DNA of 9,014 bases. It comes from Burkholderiales bacterium (GTDB lineage: Bacteria > Pseudomonadota > Gammaproteobacteria > Burkholderiales > Burkholderiaceae_C). Location: assembly GCA_025352345.1 (NCBI GenBank), contig JANXTP010000102.1, forward strand, positions 1 through 9,014, in the 5' to 3' direction. A program made the translations under genes and the position numbers. The notes under the pieces were generated by a model, which saw nothing but the letters and a program-made list of their open reading frames with translations, made no database searches and was not told the origin of the DNA. Positions 7,461 through 9,014 of this stretch are shown piece after piece; position 1 is the stretch's first letter, and each line of letters begins with the position of its first letter.

Positions 7461-8900
7461 TCACACGTCAATATTCGCCGCCCTCAACGCATTCGTCTCG
7501 ATGAACTCACGGCGCGGTTCGACCTCGTCGCCCATCAGCATCGTGAACACGCGGTCGGCTTCGAGGGCATCGTCGATCTGCACACGCAGCAGGCGGCGCA
7601 CGGTCGGGTCCATCGTGGTCTCCCACAGCTGGCTGGGGTTCATCTCGCCCAGGCCCTTGTAGCGCTGGCGGGCGACAGCGCCCTCGGCCTGCTGGATCAG
7701 CCAGGCCATCGCCTGGCGGAAGTCTGCAACCGCCGCCTGCTTTTGGCGCTCACCCTCGCCACGCTTCACGGTGGCGGTACTGCTCACCAGGCCCTTGAAG
7801 GTCTTGCCTGCGGTGCTCAGCGCTTCGTAATCGGCGCCGTGCACGAAGTCGGCGGTGATCACGCTGCTTTTCACATTGCCGTGGTGCATGCGGCTGATGC
7901 GCAGGATGTGCTTGTCGAGCCGTGTGTCGAACTGCGCGGTCACGTCAGCGTCGTGCAGCGCGGCTTTCAGATCGGTGGCTGATCGCTCGGCCGCTTCCAG
8001 CGTGTCCAGGTCCAGATGCAGCCCGTTGGCCATCGCGCGCAGGGCCTCGATGTCCATCCAGGCGCTCAGCCGATCGACCACGTTGTTGGCCAGCACGTAC
8101 CGGCGCGCCAGCGTTTCCAACGTTTCGCCTTGCAGCACGGCCGAGCCTTCGATGCCGGTGTCGAGCTGCGCGTCTTTCAGCGCGACCTTCAGCAGGTAGG
8201 CGTCGAGCTCGGTGCCGTCTTTCAGGTACTGCTCGTCTTTGCCGAGCTTCACCTTGTAGAGCGGCGGCTGCGCGATGTAGATGTGGCCACGCTCGACCAG
8301 TTCGGGCATCTGCCGGAACAGGAAAGTCAGCAGCAGCGTGCGGATGTGTGCGCCGTCCACGTCGGCGTCGGTCATGATGATGATGCGGTGGTAGCGCAGC
8401 TTGTCGGGGTTGAAGTCGTCGCCGCCCATGCCTTTGCCGATGCCGGTGCCGAGTGCGGTGATCAGCGTCAGGATTTCATTGCTCGTGAGCAGCTTTTCGT
8501 AGCGCGCTTTTTCGACATTCAGAATCTTGCCACGCAACGGAAGAATCGCCTGGAATTTTCGGTCTCGGCCCTGCTTGGCCGAGCCGCCGGCGGAGTCACC
8601 TTCCACGATGTAGATCTCGCACAGCGCGGGGTCTTTTTCCTGGCAGTCGGCCAGCTTGCCGGGCAGGCCCATGCCGTCGAGCACGCCCTTGCGGCGCGTC
8701 ATCTCGCGAGCCTTGCGCGCGGCCTCACGGGCGCGGGCGGCATCAACGATCTTGCCGCAGATGATCTTGGCGTCGATCGGGTTCTCAAGCAGGTAGTCGG
8801 TGAGGGCCTTGCTGACCACGTCTTCGACCGGCCCGCGCACTTCGCTGCTGACGAGCTTGTCCTTCGTCTGGCTCGAGAATTTGGGCTCCGGCACCTTCAC
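7461..8900 (-). CDS. gyrB: DNA gyrase subunit B, C-terminal 479 residues; 5' part lost at a fold-back junction
   Basis: GyrB is the ATPase and metal-binding half of DNA gyrase, which introduces negative supercoils. Genuine gyrB on the minus strand runs from VKVPEPKFSSQTKDKL (starting near 8900) to the stop TGA at 7463-7461, ending NALRAANIDV. It contains the end of the transducer domain, the TOPRIM domain with EGDSAGGSAKQG (glutamate codon at 8603-8601) and the acidic DADVDG (8369-8355), QPPLYKVK, the roughly 165-residue insertion typical of proteobacterial GyrB, and QRYKGLGEMNP near the C-terminus. The N-terminal ATPase domain, about 330 residues in E. coli, is absent. Upstream of 8900 the minus strand is antisense gyrB, so the open frame reaching an ATG at 8969 adds 23 meaningless residues. 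The missing upstream codons appear on the opposite strand at 8899-9014. Confidence 0.95.
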   Translation of the reverse strand: MKVPEPKFSSQTKDKLVSSEVRGPVEDVVSKALTDYLLENPIDAKIICGKIVDAARAREAARKAREMTRRKGVLDGMGLPGKLADCQEKDPALCEIYIVEGDSAGGSAKQGRDRKFQAILPLRGKILNVEKARYEKLLTSNEILTLITALGTGIGKGMGGDDFNPDKLRYHRIIIMTDADVDGAHIRTLLLTFLFRQMPELVERGHIYIAQPPLYKVKLGKDEQYLKDGTELDAYLLKVALKDAQLDTGIEGSAVLQGETLETLARRYVLANNVVDRLSAWMDIEALRAMANGLHLDLDTLEAAERSATDLKAALHDADVTAQFDTRLDKHILRISRMHHGNVKSSVITADFVHGADYEALSTAGKTFKGLVSSTATVKRGEGERQKQAAVADFRQAMAWLIQQAEGAVARQRYKGLGEMNPSQLWETTMDPTVRRLLRVQIDDALEADRVFTMLMGDEVEPRREFIETNALRAANIDV

Positions 8901-9014
8901 GATCAACAAGTACATCGACGACAACGAATTCGCCAAAAAGGCCAAGGTCGAGGTCACCGGCGACGACATGCGTGAAGGCCTGTGCTGCGTGTTGAGCGTG
9001 AAGGTGCCGGAGCC
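8884..9014. repeat. 18-bp perfect inverted repeat around a 95-base loop, fold-back junction in gyrB
   Basis: Bases 8884-8901 are the exact reverse complement of 8997-9014 (CGTGAAGGTGCCGGAGCC on the plus strand at the right arm). The inner boundary is real: 8902 and 8996 do not pair. The outer boundary of the right arm is the window edge, so the repeat may be much longer. The arms encode the same gyrB codons (VKVPEP) on opposite strands, and the 95-base loop encodes the preceding residues once, on the plus strand. This is the signature of a strand fold-back with copying, not of an independent repeat family. Confidence 0.93.
8899..9014 (+). pseudogene. gyrB: Inverted gyrB fragment on the plus strand, running off the window edge
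   Basis: The plus strand here reads in one frame TINKYIDDNEFAKKAKVEV, then TGDDMREGLCCVLSVKVPEP to the last base. In GyrB this stretch of the transducer domain lies directly before KFSSQTKDKL, and that downstream part is found on the minus strand next to it. The two pieces are therefore consecutive parts of one gene, joined head to head. VKVPEP is encoded twice, once on each strand. The fragment has no stop or frameshift in its 38 codons, so the copy is fresh. It may continue to the right. It is labelled pseudogene only because it is a gene fragment with no start or upstream domain in this window; it may be a sequencing or assembly chimera. Confidence 0.9.

Noticed and set aside
7070..7471. 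133-codon minus-strand frame ending in a hydrophobic FFFRMVMVWIGTLISLAA-like tail
   Set aside because: It could suggest the end of a membrane protein, but it is opposite a convincing signal peptide, overlaps the gyrB stop, and the rest is not protein-like. The remote chance of a decayed membrane gene remains.
8016..8975. 319-codon open frame on the plus strand opposite gyrB
   Set aside because: It is antisense to conserved GyrB sequence and has low-complexity composition; the real plus-strand signal (8899-9014) is in a different frame.
8884..9014. Invertible DNA switch flanked by the 18-bp inverted repeat
   Set aside because: Flipping the 95-base loop would join TINKY...VLS correctly to VKVPEPKFSS, but the residues before it would be GSGTFT from the repeat instead of GyrB sequence. 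The repeat arms are themselves duplicated gyrB codons, so fold-back copying explains it better.

Overview
The window is high-GC, densely coding bacterial chromosome. The GyrB, RecG, OxyR and RF3 sequences read as betaproteobacterial. By eye they look closest to Burkholderiales of the Rubrivivax/Leptothrix kind, but that placement is from memory of family sequences, not from a search. The genes are mostly housekeeping or stress genes, and I see no phage, IS, CRISPR or classical defence system.

Layout, left to right: (1) the start of queA on the minus strand, cut off by the left edge (1-876), which makes the wobble nucleoside queuosine in tRNA. (2) A 73-bp divergent gap, then a plus-strand run: recG (950-3133), oxyR (3154-4074), dps (4170-4688), a DJ-1/PfpI-family gene (4721-5344) and prfC (5405-7057). 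recG-oxyR and dps-DJ-1 are closely spaced and probably co-transcribed in pairs or as one unit. (3) A short gene for a small, basic, histidine-rich exported peptide (7107-7346). (4) A convergent gap with a hairpin (7347-7460). (5) The C-terminal two-thirds of gyrB on the minus strand (7461-8900).

The central part makes biological sense. OxyR senses peroxide through C199/C208, at exactly the E. coli positions. Dps is a classical OxyR target that stores iron and protects DNA. A DJ-1-family cysteine protein often accompanies oxidative or carbonyl stress genes. RecG rescues stalled replication forks, which oxidative damage produces.

The most unusual structure is at the right edge. Minus-strand gyrB stops abruptly at the codon for the V that begins VKVPEPKFSS. 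From 8899 to 9014 the PLUS strand encodes the residues that should come immediately before it (TINKYIDDNEFAKK... to VKVPEP). An 18-bp inverted repeat (8884-8901 and 8997-9014, cut by the edge) results. This is a fold-back inside gyrB: most probably a chimeric read or assembly join at a contig end, less probably a real inverted duplication. Any start codon called for gyrB inside 8901-9014 on the minus strand is spurious.
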